IMG/VR virus record: IMGVR_UViG_3300030085_000485
Location: 1 to 24,451 of that record
DNA: 24,451 bases
DNA from: a virus
Strand: one strand, 5' to 3'
Notes under the pieces: model-generated
Database searches by the model: none
Told to the model about the DNA's origin: nothing
Seen by the model: only the letters and a program-made list of their open reading frames with translations
Part shown: piece after piece, positions 8,114 through 13,600 of the stretch
Layout of the letters: each line of letters starts with the position of its first letter
How positions within the stretch are numbered: the first letter of the stretch is position 1
Translations under genes and position numbers: made by a program

Positions 8114-8312
8114 CTAGGTCTTGTCTAAATTGCCAATAGTCACTTAAATCATTCATATAGCCACTATCAATAAAACTAGAATAAACTTGACTTTCGTAAA
8201 ACAGTTCATAGATTTCAGTAGCAATGCTCTGCTTTGACATATCATCCTTTATTGACATATCGTTATCATCAGCGTGCTCTAGAACCTCCATCACTATTTC
8301 GTATAGATTCAT
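8100..8312 (-). CDS. Small acidic hypothetical protein
   Basis: This encodes 70 residues, very acidic (Asp/Glu throughout, ending DLDEDE), with predicted helices at about 3-14 and 27-45. Its ATG shares one base with the stop of the terminase small subunit gene (TGATG), and its end overlaps the cyclotransferase-like gene by 14 bp, so it is probably translated by coupling. Such acidic proteins may mimic DNA or bind basic partners, but nothing here proves that. No family was recognised. Confidence 0.6.
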   Translation of the reverse strand: MNLYEIVMEVLEHADDNDMSIKDDMSKQSIATEIYELFYESQVYSSFIDSGYMNDLSDYWQFRQDLDEDE

Positions 8313-9067
8313 CAGCTTTTCAATTCCCTTTTGGCACTTGCCAGTTTCTTATTGTTTCCACCAATAGCTTCTAGTTGCTCAGATGAGAATCCTTGGAATA
8401 CAGTAACGGATTCAGATTTCTTTTCAGTATCTTTCATCCCAGCTATAGAAACTAATTCTTTTAACAAGGACACTTTATCACTATCTCTAGAGGTAGTAGA
8501 CTCTATAATGTCCTTCATCTTCTCTAAGATATACAATGGGGTTATCTCTGCCTCATTCAATATCTTATCTATTTCTTCACGTATCAAACTTTTTACCCTT
8601 TCAGTGTTCATTAAAAATTTAGCTTCTCTTTCTGCATACTTTCTGCTATTAGCTGGAAATGCAGTTAGAAACGCATCTACCATATCTTCGCCCTTAGCTA
8701 CATACTTAGCAAATAAGAATTCATTTCTAGTTGCTTTCTTTCTTTCCTTCTTTACTTTGTATGCACTATCGTACTTAGGACTGAAGGTATATATATTTTT
8801 TCTCATATCGCCAGTAATTTTATAACTACCTGTACATATATACGTACCCATTACAGTTCTGATGTAGTCAGCTTTTATAACACCATTCTTTTTAAGATAG
8901 TTTCTTTTTAAAACCTGACACACTTTACCATCATCACACAGAACCCAATCACCTTCAAAGCCATCTCTCCAGTTCTCAACTAACTCAGTGTTAGGCATAA
9001 ACTGCTGAAACTCGTTGACATCATCAAATAAGAGATGGTCTTTCTTCTTTATTGTTCTACTTTGCAT
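8312..9067 (-). CDS. terS: Terminase small subunit-like protein
   Basis: This encodes 251 residues. The C-terminal half has the pattern of small terminases: RNEFLFAKYVAKGEDMVDAF (114-133), a Tyr/Ala-containing turn and AEREAKFLMNTERVKSLIRE (145-164), consistent with a helix-turn-helix that recognises packaging-site DNA and oligomerises. A helical C-terminal segment follows (171-215). Residues 1-105 form an extra, more beta-like N-terminal region with two Cys (Cys44, Cys50) that I do not recognise. The position two genes upstream of the large subunit supports the call. It overlaps the metallophosphoesterase gene by 11 bp. The extra N-terminal domain is the unusual part. Confidence 0.7.
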   Translation of the reverse strand: MQSRTIKKKDHLLFDDVNEFQQFMPNTELVENWRDGFEGDWVLCDDGKVCQVLKRNYLKKNGVIKADYIRTVMGTYICTGSYKITGDMRKNIYTFSPKYDSAYKVKKERKKATRNEFLFAKYVAKGEDMVDAFLTAFPANSRKYAEREAKFLMNTERVKSLIREEIDKILNEAEITPLYILEKMKDIIESTTSRDSDKVSLLKELVSIAGMKDTEKKSESVTVFQGFSSEQLEAIGGNNKKLASAKRELKS

Positions 9068-9818
9068 TTAAAACTTTTCCATCAACCGTACTTACCCCAT
9101 CTACTATCTGATGTATTGTAACATTGAAGTTACCATTCCTATGAAAGTCTACTATAGCAAATGCGTGTTGCCAGTTATGCTGTCTATTACCTAACCATTC
9201 GTTAGCTTCAGCACTCATATCCTTCAAACACCCTATTGACCACGCTGACTTAACCCCATCAATGTGTGTAACAGAGCTCTGCTGAATATCATGATGGTGA
9301 CCATACATAACATTACCACCGAGACGAAGGAGATGATTACGAGTGTGATTAATTCCTGCAAAATGGTGGCCGTGATAGAAATTAATTTTACCAATCTTGA
9401 GCATCTTTCCGAGCCTATGATACTTGTATCCACGCTCTTTAAGACGTAATGCATTTTTAACGAGGATGTCTTTAGCCAAGTATGGATTTTCTTCAACAAA
9501 CCTATTAAGCCAGTCTTCATGATTACCCTCCACGAAATGACGTTCTTTAGTTCCTGCTTTATCAAGAGAAGCGTCTATAGTGTCCATACCCTTGTTTACA
9601 GCCTTTATTTCTTCATATACAAAAGGAAGCTGATATTCCAAAGGTGGTCTCTTTTTCTTCTTCCACTGCCAATGAGATACAGACTCCCATTCTCCAGTAT
9701 CACCTAAGTCTACATATATGTCAGGCTTTACAAGTTCTATAGCCTTACATAGTACTTTTATTGCTTTTTTGTCTTCATATGGAAAATGCTTATCTGGCGT
9801 TACGATAGCTCTCTTCAT
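9057..9818 (-). CDS. Calcineurin-like metallophosphoesterase
   Basis: This encodes 253 residues with the ordered metal-binding motifs of the fold: TPDKH (Asp9, His11), DLGD (Asp37-Asp40), GNHE (98-101, Glu in place of the more common Asp), YHGHH (148-152) and YGHHHD (172-177). These bind two divalent metals and hydrolyse phosphodiesters or phosphomonoesters. Candidate roles are nuclease or nucleotide phosphatase activity in DNA metabolism. It lies just upstream of the terminase small subunit gene and overlaps it by 11 bp; its ATG overlaps the stop of a 36-residue membrane microprotein. The fold is clear; the substrate is not. Confidence 0.85.
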   Translation of the reverse strand: MKRAIVTPDKHFPYEDKKAIKVLCKAIELVKPDIYVDLGDTGEWESVSHWQWKKKKRPPLEYQLPFVYEEIKAVNKGMDTIDASLDKAGTKERHFVEGNHEDWLNRFVEENPYLAKDILVKNALRLKERGYKYHRLGKMLKIGKINFYHGHHFAGINHTRNHLLRLGGNVMYGHHHDIQQSSVTHIDGVKSAWSIGCLKDMSAEANEWLGNRQHNWQHAFAIVDFHRNGNFNVTIHQIVDGVSTVDGKVLNAK

Positions 9819-9925
9819 CTGACAAAACCCTTTATTACTTTAATTAACAATACTATAGCTATGGCTTCTAGAAAAAACCAAAGCTTTCCAGATATCATTG
9901 TAATAATACCTACTGCTGTTCTCAT
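9815..9925 (-). CDS. 36-residue membrane microprotein
   Basis: The frame starts at ATG (9925), 5 nt after a perfect AGGAGG (9931-9936), and ends in TGA overlapping the next ATG by 4 bp. It encodes MRTAVGIITM..., with one hydrophobic helix at about residues 15-31 (LWFFLEAIAIVLLIKVI) that contains a single Glu20, then a short basic tail (KGFVR). ATGA overlaps at both ends, between the Cys-rich gene and the metallophosphoesterase gene, are strong evidence of real, coupled translation. A single-span inner-membrane peptide is inferred; the function is unknown. Confidence 0.75.
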   Translation of the reverse strand: MRTAVGIITMISGKLWFFLEAIAIVLLIKVIKGFVR

Positions 9926-10158
9926 TTATTCCTCCTAGACAATCTAGCAGACTGTCTTATTCTATCGTCAGTTATTCCCGGTATAACCACAGTATCAAAA
10001 AAATCACAACCTCTCTCTACTCTACAAGACTTACCACTTAGCTTAGAATCTAATGTGATAGATAGCTTATCGTCTTTTCTATTAAATATACATCCTATAC
10101 AGTTACCTGCATCCCAGTTAGAGCAATAACTTCTAGCTATGTTTAATACTTTAGTCAT
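9922..10158 (-). CDS. Cys-rich small protein, first gene of leftward operon
   Basis: This encodes 78 residues with five Cys: Cys12, Cys20-x2-Cys23, Cys45 and Cys51. The layout (C-SNWDAGNC-IGC, then GKSCRVERGCDFFDTVVIP) resembles small phage/plasmid proteins with a conserved Cys-rich core ending in Phe-x-x-Val-x-x-Pro, possibly the cysteine-rich VLP group, and suggests metal binding. It is the first gene after the divergent promoter region and ends with a 4-bp ATGA overlap with the microprotein gene. The predicted transcript start leaves only about 7 nt of leader, so it may be nearly leaderless. The family link is tentative. Confidence 0.65.
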   Translation of the reverse strand: MTKVLNIARSYCSNWDAGNCIGCIFNRKDDKLSITLDSKLSGKSCRVERGCDFFDTVVIPGITDDRIRQSARLSRRNK

Positions 10159-10171
10159 ATCTTCAACATTA

Positions 10172-10200
10172 ATTTAAATAAAAGATACTATATAGTACAA
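10172..10200 (-). promoter_or_regulatory. Leftward promoter of the divergent pair
   Basis: On the minus strand, ATACTTGTAC carries a -35-like TTGTAC (10195-10200) and, after 17 bp, a -10-like TTAAAT (10172-10177). It faces away from the rightward promoter, and the two TACTTG cores are 18-19 bp apart across a run of T then A. It would drive the Cys-rich gene through the terminase block. Confidence 0.6.
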
Positions 10201-10224
10201 GTATTATTTTTTTTAAAAAAGTAC

Positions 10225-10253
10225 TTGATATGTATATGGTTTTATTAGTAACT
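10225..10253 (+). promoter_or_regulatory. Rightward promoter of the divergent pair
   Basis: GTACTTGATA gives a -35-like TTGATA (10225-10230) and, after 17 bp, GTAACT (10248-10253) within ATTAGTAACTT. The ATTAGTAA block and its 16-bp distance from ACTTG are identical in two other right-arm sites. The predicted start near 10,260 leaves a leader of about 80 nt that contains two inverted repeats. Confidence 0.6.
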
Positions 10254-10284
10254 TATACGGGCTCTAAGCCAAGAAGCTACTTAG

Positions 10285-10297
10285 TTTACTTAGTAAA
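10285..10297. repeat. Short inverted repeat in early leader
   Basis: TTTAC-TTA-GTAAA is a perfect 5-bp inverted repeat with a 3-nt centre, lying about 25 bp downstream of the predicted rightward start. The preceding bases also repeat ACTTAGT twice. It could be an operator half of a control region. It is short, so chance is possible in AT-rich DNA. Confidence 0.35.
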
Positions 10298-10306
10298 AGA
10301 AAGAAA

Positions 10307-10326
10307 TATATTACTAACGTAATATA
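10307..10326. repeat. 8-bp inverted repeat before first early gene
   Basis: The arms TATATTAC and GTAATATA are perfectly complementary around a TAAC centre, ending 14 bp before the ATG of the first rightward gene. This fits a repressor operator or an RNA hairpin that controls translation. No T-run follows, so it is not a typical terminator. A perfect 8-bp repeat at this position is unlikely to be trivial, but no binding protein is identified. Confidence 0.5.
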
Positions 10327-10340
10327 AAAAGAAAGAAAAG

Positions 10341-10499
10341 ATGAATGGTAAAGGTGATAAGGATAGAACCTCTGATATCAAGAGGTATAAAAATAACTAC
10401 GAAAGGATTTTTGGTAGTAAACCTGCTACTACAACAACTAGACCTAGACAAGATGTTCCAAGAAACAAAGTGGAAAGAGGTACAAAGCGTACAAGATAA
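10341..10499 (+). CDS. Conserved phage small basic protein (MNGKGDK type)
   Basis: The ATG at 10341 opens a 52-residue frame beginning MNGKGDKDRTSDIKRYKNNYERIFG and ending in an Arg/Lys/Thr-rich tail. The M-N-G-K-G-D-K start followed by a Tyr-x-x-Asn-Tyr-x-x-Ile-Phe pattern recurs, as I recall, in small phage proteins of unknown function. That is why I prefer this frame over the longer one that opens 4 bp later at 10345. It is the first gene of the rightward arm, about 80 nt after the predicted start, so it is probably expressed early. A purine-rich AAAGAAAAG precedes the ATG. Confidence 0.7.
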   Translation: MNGKGDKDRTSDIKRYKNNYERIFGSKPATTTTRPRQDVPRNKVERGTKRTR

Positions 10500-10653
10500 A
10501 GGTTATGAGGTAGAATATGTTACTCCTGTAGCTGGAGTACGTGGTAATGAAGCAGAACACGAGATACTTGTATACCTTTACTATATTATAGACACGAAAA
10601 CTGGCGAAAATTCACTCAAAACTAGAAAACCTACACATATACCCGTATTTTAA
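10453..10653 (+). CDS. Hypothetical protein overlapping the MNGKGDK gene
   Basis: This frame is +1 relative to the MNGKGDK gene and stays open for 51 codons beyond that gene's stop. The likely start is ATG 10453, giving 66 residues beginning MFQETKWKEVQSVQDKGYEV and continuing with a globular YVTPVAGVRG, a strand VYLYYIID and a Lys/Thr tail. The same frame is open from ATG 10345 (102 residues), but the extra N-terminus there is the out-of-frame shadow of the smaller gene. No good ribosome binding site precedes 10453, so coupling or another start remains possible. The function is unknown. Confidence 0.5.
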   Translation: MFQETKWKEVQSVQDKGYEVEYVTPVAGVRGNEAEHEILVYLYYIIDTKTGENSLKTRKPTHIPVF

Positions 10654-10755
10654 ATAAAATCTCCATATATGGGCAAAATACAGCCAAATAAAACTATTCC
10701 TATGTTGTACACTTACCTACTATTTGAAAAAATTTACAAAATATTTTAAAAATAC

Positions 10756-10784
10756 TTGTTTTAAGTAGCTTTTCATTAGTAAAT
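10756..10784 (+). promoter_or_regulatory. Promoter-like site, right arm copy 2
   Basis: AATACTTGTTT carries a -35-like TTGTTT (10756-10761), then 17 bp, then GTAAAT (10779-10784) inside ATTAGTAAATT. It lies at the end of a 156-bp gene-free gap that also contains the palindrome CCATATATGG (10663-10672). The predicted leader before the ATG at 10810 is about 19 nt, with an AAAAAGG site. Confidence 0.65.
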
Positions 10785-10809
10785 TCAATAAACAAAAAAG
10801 GTTGAAAAA

Positions 10810-11043
10810 ATGAAAAGAAGATTTGATAGAGCAGTATCCAACGAGTTTAGAGAGAATAGTAGTCACGAAAACATAAACGAAGCTATAAAACTAGCTATGA
10901 ATATGAAAGTTCTAGATATTTTAGAACCTACAGGTAAAACTATAGGCGAATTAGCTGAAATAGTAAACAGACTACAAAACGCAGATTCACTGGAAGTTAT
11001 TGATATAGAGCTATTTAGCAGTAAACTACACTCCTATTCCTAA
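10810..11043 (+). CDS. Small helical hypothetical protein upstream of iterons
   Basis: This encodes 77 residues, mostly helical and charged, beginning MKRRFDRAVSNEFREN and continuing with NINEAIKLAMNMKVLDIL and a GKTIGELAEIVNRLQNADSL segment that could form helix-turn-helix-like geometry (about 43-62). It has its own promoter-like site with a leader of about 19 nt, and it is the last gene before the palindromic iteron block. It is therefore a candidate binding protein for those repeats. That link is positional inference; the fold is not recognised. Confidence 0.6.
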   Translation: MKRRFDRAVSNEFRENSSHENINEAIKLAMNMKVLDILEPTGKTIGELAEIVNRLQNADSLEVIDIELFSSKLHSYS

Positions 11044-11109
11044 AAAAATAGCACAATTTTGTGTGTGGCTCTTATTTGCGTGATACCCCCGCCCCCCTAT
11101 CCTTTTTGT

Positions 11110-11268
11110 TGAGAATGAGTCTCATTAGCATTTTGGTTTTTCTATTGAGATTGAGTCTCATTAACATCTAGTCATCCCACCTGAGATTGAGTCTCATTAT
11201 CATTAACTAACTTATTGATATTGCGTCTCATTATCATATACTACTATAATTATTGAGACTGAGTCTCA
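11110..11268. repeat. Five palindromic iterons, about 36 bp apart
   Basis: Five 15-bp units with consensus TGAGAnTGAGTCTCA, usually followed by TTA, lie at 11110-11124, 11146-11160, 11182-11196, 11216-11230 and 11254-11268. Centre-to-centre distances are 36, 36, 34 and 38 bp. The last unit has perfect 7-bp arms around a single G; the fourth has a degenerate left arm. They fill most of a 312-bp gene-free stretch (11044-11352) that begins with an unusual C-rich run near 11086-11098. Regular dyad iterons suggest a replication origin or a multi-site repressor array. Both are inference; the repeats are directly visible. Confidence 0.85.
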
Positions 11269-11307
11269 TTATCGCAAAAAAGCTGGAATTTACGAAAAAG
11301 AAACATT

Positions 11308-11325
11308 ATATCCTATAGTGGATAT
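11308..11325. promoter_or_regulatory. Inverted repeat enclosing a -10-like TATAGT
   Basis: ATATCC (11308-11313) and GGATAT (11320-11325) are perfect complements around TATAGT, which resembles a -10 box. It lies 40 bp after the last iteron and upstream of the next gene. It could be a repressor operator superimposed on a promoter. No convincing -35 box was seen, so this is tentative. Confidence 0.35.
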
Positions 11326-11423
11326 GAACTTTCTTTAAAGTATTTTGTAGCAATGAACAGCCCAATAATAAAAGAAAACGCTCAAAACGCTCATCTTGTA
11401 GATAATGGCTGTTCTATATCTAA

Positions 11424-11442
11424 ACTCATCTATAAGATGAGT
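11424..11442 (+). other. Perfect 8-bp hairpin in leader
   Basis: ACTCATCT (11424-11431) and AGATGAGT (11435-11442) pair fully around an ATA loop, ending 18 nt before the preferred ATG at 11461 and close to its AAAAGG site. No T-run follows. In RNA it would be a stable small hairpin that could affect translation of the next gene. Confidence 0.45.
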
Positions 11443-11460
11443 GTAGAGAAAAGGCTAAAA

Positions 11461-11799
11461 ATGTCAAACATTAATACTAAACTAAGTCAAGACGCATACA
11501 ACAAGCTAGTTGCCCAGCTTGGAGAAGAGCAAGCTAGAGAGGTTGCTTTCACTCTAGGCGGTGTAAAAGGACAGAAAGTAAAAGGCGGTAAAGGCGGTGC
11601 TCTATTGCAATTCCTAGAGAATCAAACAGATAGAACAGAAGCAGAGCAAAAGGTTCTAGACTTATTTAACAAACTGTATGATACTGTACATAAAATCAAT
11701 ACAGACAAGGATGTTACAGACGCTTTCTACACTCTATTCCCTAACTTCATAGAAGGTTTTAACCTAGACCTAAACTGGAAAGATAAGAGCAAAATCTAG
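11461..11799 (+). CDS. Hypothetical protein downstream of iterons
   Basis: The preferred ATG (11461) gives 112 residues starting MSNINTKLSQDAYNKLVAQL. It has an AAAAGG site 7 nt upstream, whereas the more upstream in-frame ATG at 11353 (148 residues) has none and would translate through a perfect hairpin. The protein has a helical N-terminus, a Gly/Lys-rich GGVKGQKVKGGKGGA segment (about 32-46) that could contact nucleic acid, and a helical C-terminal half ending NLDLNWKDKSKI. An intrinsic-terminator-like hairpin follows. No family was recognised. Confidence 0.65.
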   Translation: MSNINTKLSQDAYNKLVAQLGEEQAREVAFTLGGVKGQKVKGGKGGALLQFLENQTDRTEAEQKVLDLFNKLYDTVHKINTDKDVTDAFYTLFPNFIEGFNLDLNWKDKSKI

Positions 11800-11813
11800 A
11801 ACGGCGATAATAG

Positions 11814-11842
11814 AACGGGCCTAGTATAACGCTAGGCTCGTT
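11814..11842 (+). terminator. Probable intrinsic terminator
   Basis: AACGGGCCTAG (11814-11824) pairs with CTAGGCTCGTT (11832-11842) as an 11-bp stem with one G-U pair and a 7-nt TATAACG loop, followed by TCTACT. It comes 15 bp after the stop of the preceding gene. The T-run is short (the end of the stem plus TC), so termination may be partial. Confidence 0.65.
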
Positions 11843-11874
11843 TCTACTCAGACTGTTCTCTAGACTTCGTATCT

Positions 11875-11931
11875 AGTAGATGCAAAAATAGTAGATGCGA
11901 ATTTTATAGAACAATAAAATAGTAGAAGCAA
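11875..11931 (+). repeat. Three direct repeats before a gene
   Basis: AGTAGATGCAAA (11875), AGTAGATGCGAA (11890) and AGTAGAAGCAAA (11920) occur in the 90 bp between the terminator and the next gene; the last abuts the ATG at 11933. Spacings are 15 and 30 bp. They may be binding sites or the product of local duplication. No promoter is obvious here. Confidence 0.5.
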
Positions 11932-11932
11932 A

Positions 11933-12394
11933 ATGAATAGAGAAAACCTTATAGTAGATATGCAAAGCCCTACACCGCTAGACGTATACAGGTTTAGTAG
12001 TAAGGGTTATGTAGATATTCTCTTCTATAAAGTTGGTGCTAGTAAATATACTATAGAGATAAAAGATGCTAGTAAAGATGATGTAGTATTAGATAGTGTC
12101 TGTAATAACCTAGTACAACTATGGACTATAGTAGAAGTTATTAGAGCAACAGCTTATAGAGAGAGTAAAACTGTAGATGTTTATGATGTAGATGCAAAAA
12201 CACGCTACAAGAAAATAACTCTAGCAACAACACTAGACAAGCAAGAGAGAGAAGAAGCTAGAGAGAGACAGATTAAGAGAATCAAAAACACTAGAAGAAG
12301 AATGCTTGTAGATAACAAGTATCATAGTAGAAAGCGTAAGAAGGTATCACCCAGAGTTCTACGACCAATACTTAGAGAAGAAAAAACTTGGTAG
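11933..12394 (+). CDS. Hypothetical protein with basic tail
   Basis: This encodes 153 residues. The first 100 look like a compact alpha/beta domain (strands around YVDILFYKVG and YTIEIKDA, then a helix NNLVQLWTIVEVIRATAYRE at about 58-77). The last 50 are strongly basic (KRIKNTRRRMLV, YHSRKRKKVSPRVLRP), suggesting nucleic-acid binding. The ATG directly follows a direct repeat and has no clear ribosome binding site. Codon use (many CTA, AGA and GTA) matches its neighbours. The family is not recognised. Confidence 0.6.
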   Translation: MNRENLIVDMQSPTPLDVYRFSSKGYVDILFYKVGASKYTIEIKDASKDDVVLDSVCNNLVQLWTIVEVIRATAYRESKTVDVYDVDAKTRYKKITLATTLDKQEREEARERQIKRIKNTRRRMLVDNKYHSRKRKKVSPRVLRPILREEKTW

Positions 12395-12437
12395 AAAGAT
12401 TTAATAGAAACAACCATACCTATAAGGAGGTAATAGA

Positions 12438-12557
12438 ATGAGACGTAGTAAACTAGTTAAAGTAGCTAAGAGAAAGAAGAACGCTCTACTAAAAGCTAAT
12501 GGTAGAACACCTGCACAGATAGAAAGAATAAAGCGTAAGAAGAGTAGGAGTAGATGA
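12438..12557 (+). CDS. 39-residue highly basic microprotein
   Basis: ATG 12438 follows a near-perfect TAAGGAGG site (12423-12430) by 7 nt and opens 39 residues beginning MRRSKLVKVAKRKKNALLKA and ending RIKRKKSRSR. Nearly half the residues are Lys or Arg, with a short helical middle containing TPAQIERI. It ends in a 4-bp ATGA overlap with the next gene. The composition suggests nucleic-acid or ribosome binding. The strong start signal and tight overlap support a real gene. Confidence 0.7.
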   Translation: MRRSKLVKVAKRKKNALLKANGRTPAQIERIKRKKSRSR

Positions 12558-12736
12558 GAAATAAAATGAATTTTGCATTGTTTAATATAAAATTAGGAAT
12601 GTACGAAAGCGAAATAGTACATTATGAATATGTATATCATATTACCAGTGTAAAAGAAACCATAGAGAACAACCCTAGTATTTTCGTAGAAAATGGAGGG
12701 AGTTGGTTATTTGTACCAACATTAAAAAGGAATTAA
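12554..12736 (+). CDS. Small hypothetical protein
   Basis: This encodes 60 residues from an ATG in a 4-bp ATGA overlap with the preceding stop. The next in-frame ATG (12566) is an alternative. The protein is aromatic-rich (FALFNIKLGMYESEIVHYEY) with a helical middle (SVKETIENNP) and a strand-like GGSWLFVPTL end, suggesting a small alpha/beta fold. It is followed after 3 bp by another small gene. No family was recognised. Confidence 0.55.
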   Translation: MRNKMNFALFNIKLGMYESEIVHYEYVYHITSVKETIENNPSIFVENGGSWLFVPTLKRN

Positions 12737-12739
12737 TAG

Positions 12740-12907
12740 ATGAATAGAGTTATGTTCAATGGTACTTGGTATAACAAGTATAGACTAGTAGATGGTACTA
12801 GATTTATTGCTATTAGTACAACTGAAGCTATGAGATATGCTGATAAGGTAGGTGGTATGCACTTACTAGATAGAGAGGATGCTCATAGAAGGTATAGTAG
12901 TTTCTAA
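12740..12907 (+). CDS. 55-residue hypothetical protein
   Basis: ATG 12740 lies 8 nt after AAGGA and opens 55 residues beginning MNRVMFNGTWYNKYRLVDGT and ending REDAHRRYSSF. Its TAA overlaps the next ATG by one base (TAATG), so the two genes are probably co-translated. The sequence suggests a small strand-strand-helix fold (strands near TWYNKYRLV and RFIAIS, helix near TEAMRYADKVG). No family was recognised, but spacing and start signal argue for a true gene. Confidence 0.65.
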   Translation: MNRVMFNGTWYNKYRLVDGTRFIAISTTEAMRYADKVGGMHLLDREDAHRRYSSF

Positions 12908-13326
12908 TGCAGACATTTCTACCATACGAAGATTTTACTCTATCTGCACAAGTACTAGACTATCGTAGACTAGGAAAGCAGAGAGTAGAAGCCTTGCAAA
13001 TCTACAATGTACTAGTAGATAACCCAACCCTACAAGGCAATAAATACAAGGGTTGGCGTAGACATCCAGCCGTTCTAATGTGGGAAGGCTACGAAGAAGC
13101 GTTGTTGCTCTACAAAAACAAAATGATAGAAGAGTGGATACTTAGAGACTATAATAATACTATGGAACTTGTAGGTCTACCCGATTCTATAAAGATGCCT
13201 CCTTGGGTAGGCGATGATAGAGTGCACGCATCACATAGAAGTAATCTTCTACGTAAGGACTTAGAGTATTACTTTAAGTACGGATGGAATGAACCTATAG
13301 ATATGGAATACTATTGGCCTGTGTAG
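12907..13326 (+). CDS. MSMEG_6728-like protein (possible DNA glycosylase relative)
   Basis: This encodes 139 residues. It starts MQTFLPYEDFTLSAQVLDYR, followed by RLGKQRVEALQIYNVL (21-36), WRRHPAVLMWEGYEEALLLY (50-69) and, near the end, ASHRSNLLRKDLEYYFKYGW. This order of motifs matches the MSMEG_6728 family, often annotated as related to pyrimidine-dimer DNA glycosylases; biochemical proof for the family is limited as far as I know. A DNA-repair or nucleic-acid role is plausible. It overlaps the previous gene by one base and is followed by a new promoter-like site. Confidence 0.75.
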   Translation: MQTFLPYEDFTLSAQVLDYRRLGKQRVEALQIYNVLVDNPTLQGNKYKGWRRHPAVLMWEGYEEALLLYKNKMIEEWILRDYNNTMELVGLPDSIKMPPWVGDDRVHASHRSNLLRKDLEYYFKYGWNEPIDMEYYWPV

Positions 13327-13346
13327 ACAAATCTGTAAAAAAGTTC

Positions 13347-13375
13347 TTGCATTTGTCAGTAGAATTTCGTAATAT
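13347..13375 (+). promoter_or_regulatory. Promoter-like site before the amidoligase operon
   Basis: GTTCTTGCAT gives a -35-like TTGCAT (13347-13352), then 17 bp, then TAATAT (13370-13375) within TTCGTAATATC. It differs from the other copies by one base in the upstream core (TTCTTG for TACTTG). The predicted leader (about 72 nt) includes the small hairpin CAAGT-TTAT-ACTTG (13398-13411). It would drive the microprotein, both amidoligases and the amidotransferase. Confidence 0.6.
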
Positions 13376-13453
13376 CTATAGAGAGGAAAGGTACGTCAAG
13401 TTTATACTTGGTGTAGATGTAAGTTAATAGATAACAATAAGATAGGAGAAAGT

Positions 13454-13600
13454 ATGAGAGAGATACTTCATCACCTACTTGGTACTTGTGGAGAGAGTCA
13501 CGTTAGTGTACTAACTCTGTATTATCTAGGAGTCTTTGTAGTATACAAAGAACTTGTAGTAACGATAGCAAGAGAGGTGAAAGATGGTCTATTCAAATGA
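13454..13600 (+). CDS. 48-residue conserved-type phage membrane microprotein
   Basis: ATG 13454 lies 5 nt after AGGAG and opens MREILHHLLGTCGESHVSVL, then a hydrophobic stretch (about 18-38, TLYYLGVFVVYKELVVTIA) and a short tail ending DGLFK. The E-I-L-H-H-L-L-G-T-C-G-E-x-H-x-S start is a pattern I recall from other phage microproteins, although I know of no assigned function. It overlaps the amidoligase gene by 17 bp in another frame, and it is the first gene after the promoter-like site. A single membrane span is likely. Confidence 0.75.
   Translation: MREILHHLLGTCGESHVSVLTLYYLGVFVVYKELVVTIAREVKDGLFK

Noticed and set aside
8331-8825. Plus-strand frame of 164 codons
   Set aside because: It lies entirely opposite the terminase small subunit gene, is hydrophobic with a Ser/Phe/Leu bias typical of an antisense shadow, and has no promoter or ribosome binding site.
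11110-11268. Possible CRISPR array
   Set aside because: The units are 15-bp dyads with 19-23 bp gaps and one degenerate copy. The gaps are shorter than normal spacers and no cas1/cas2 is present, so iterons fit better.
11353-11460. Upstream start of the gene after the iterons
   Set aside because: ATG 11353 has no ribosome binding site and the extension runs through a perfect 8-bp hairpin; ATG 11461 has AAAAGG at a normal distance.
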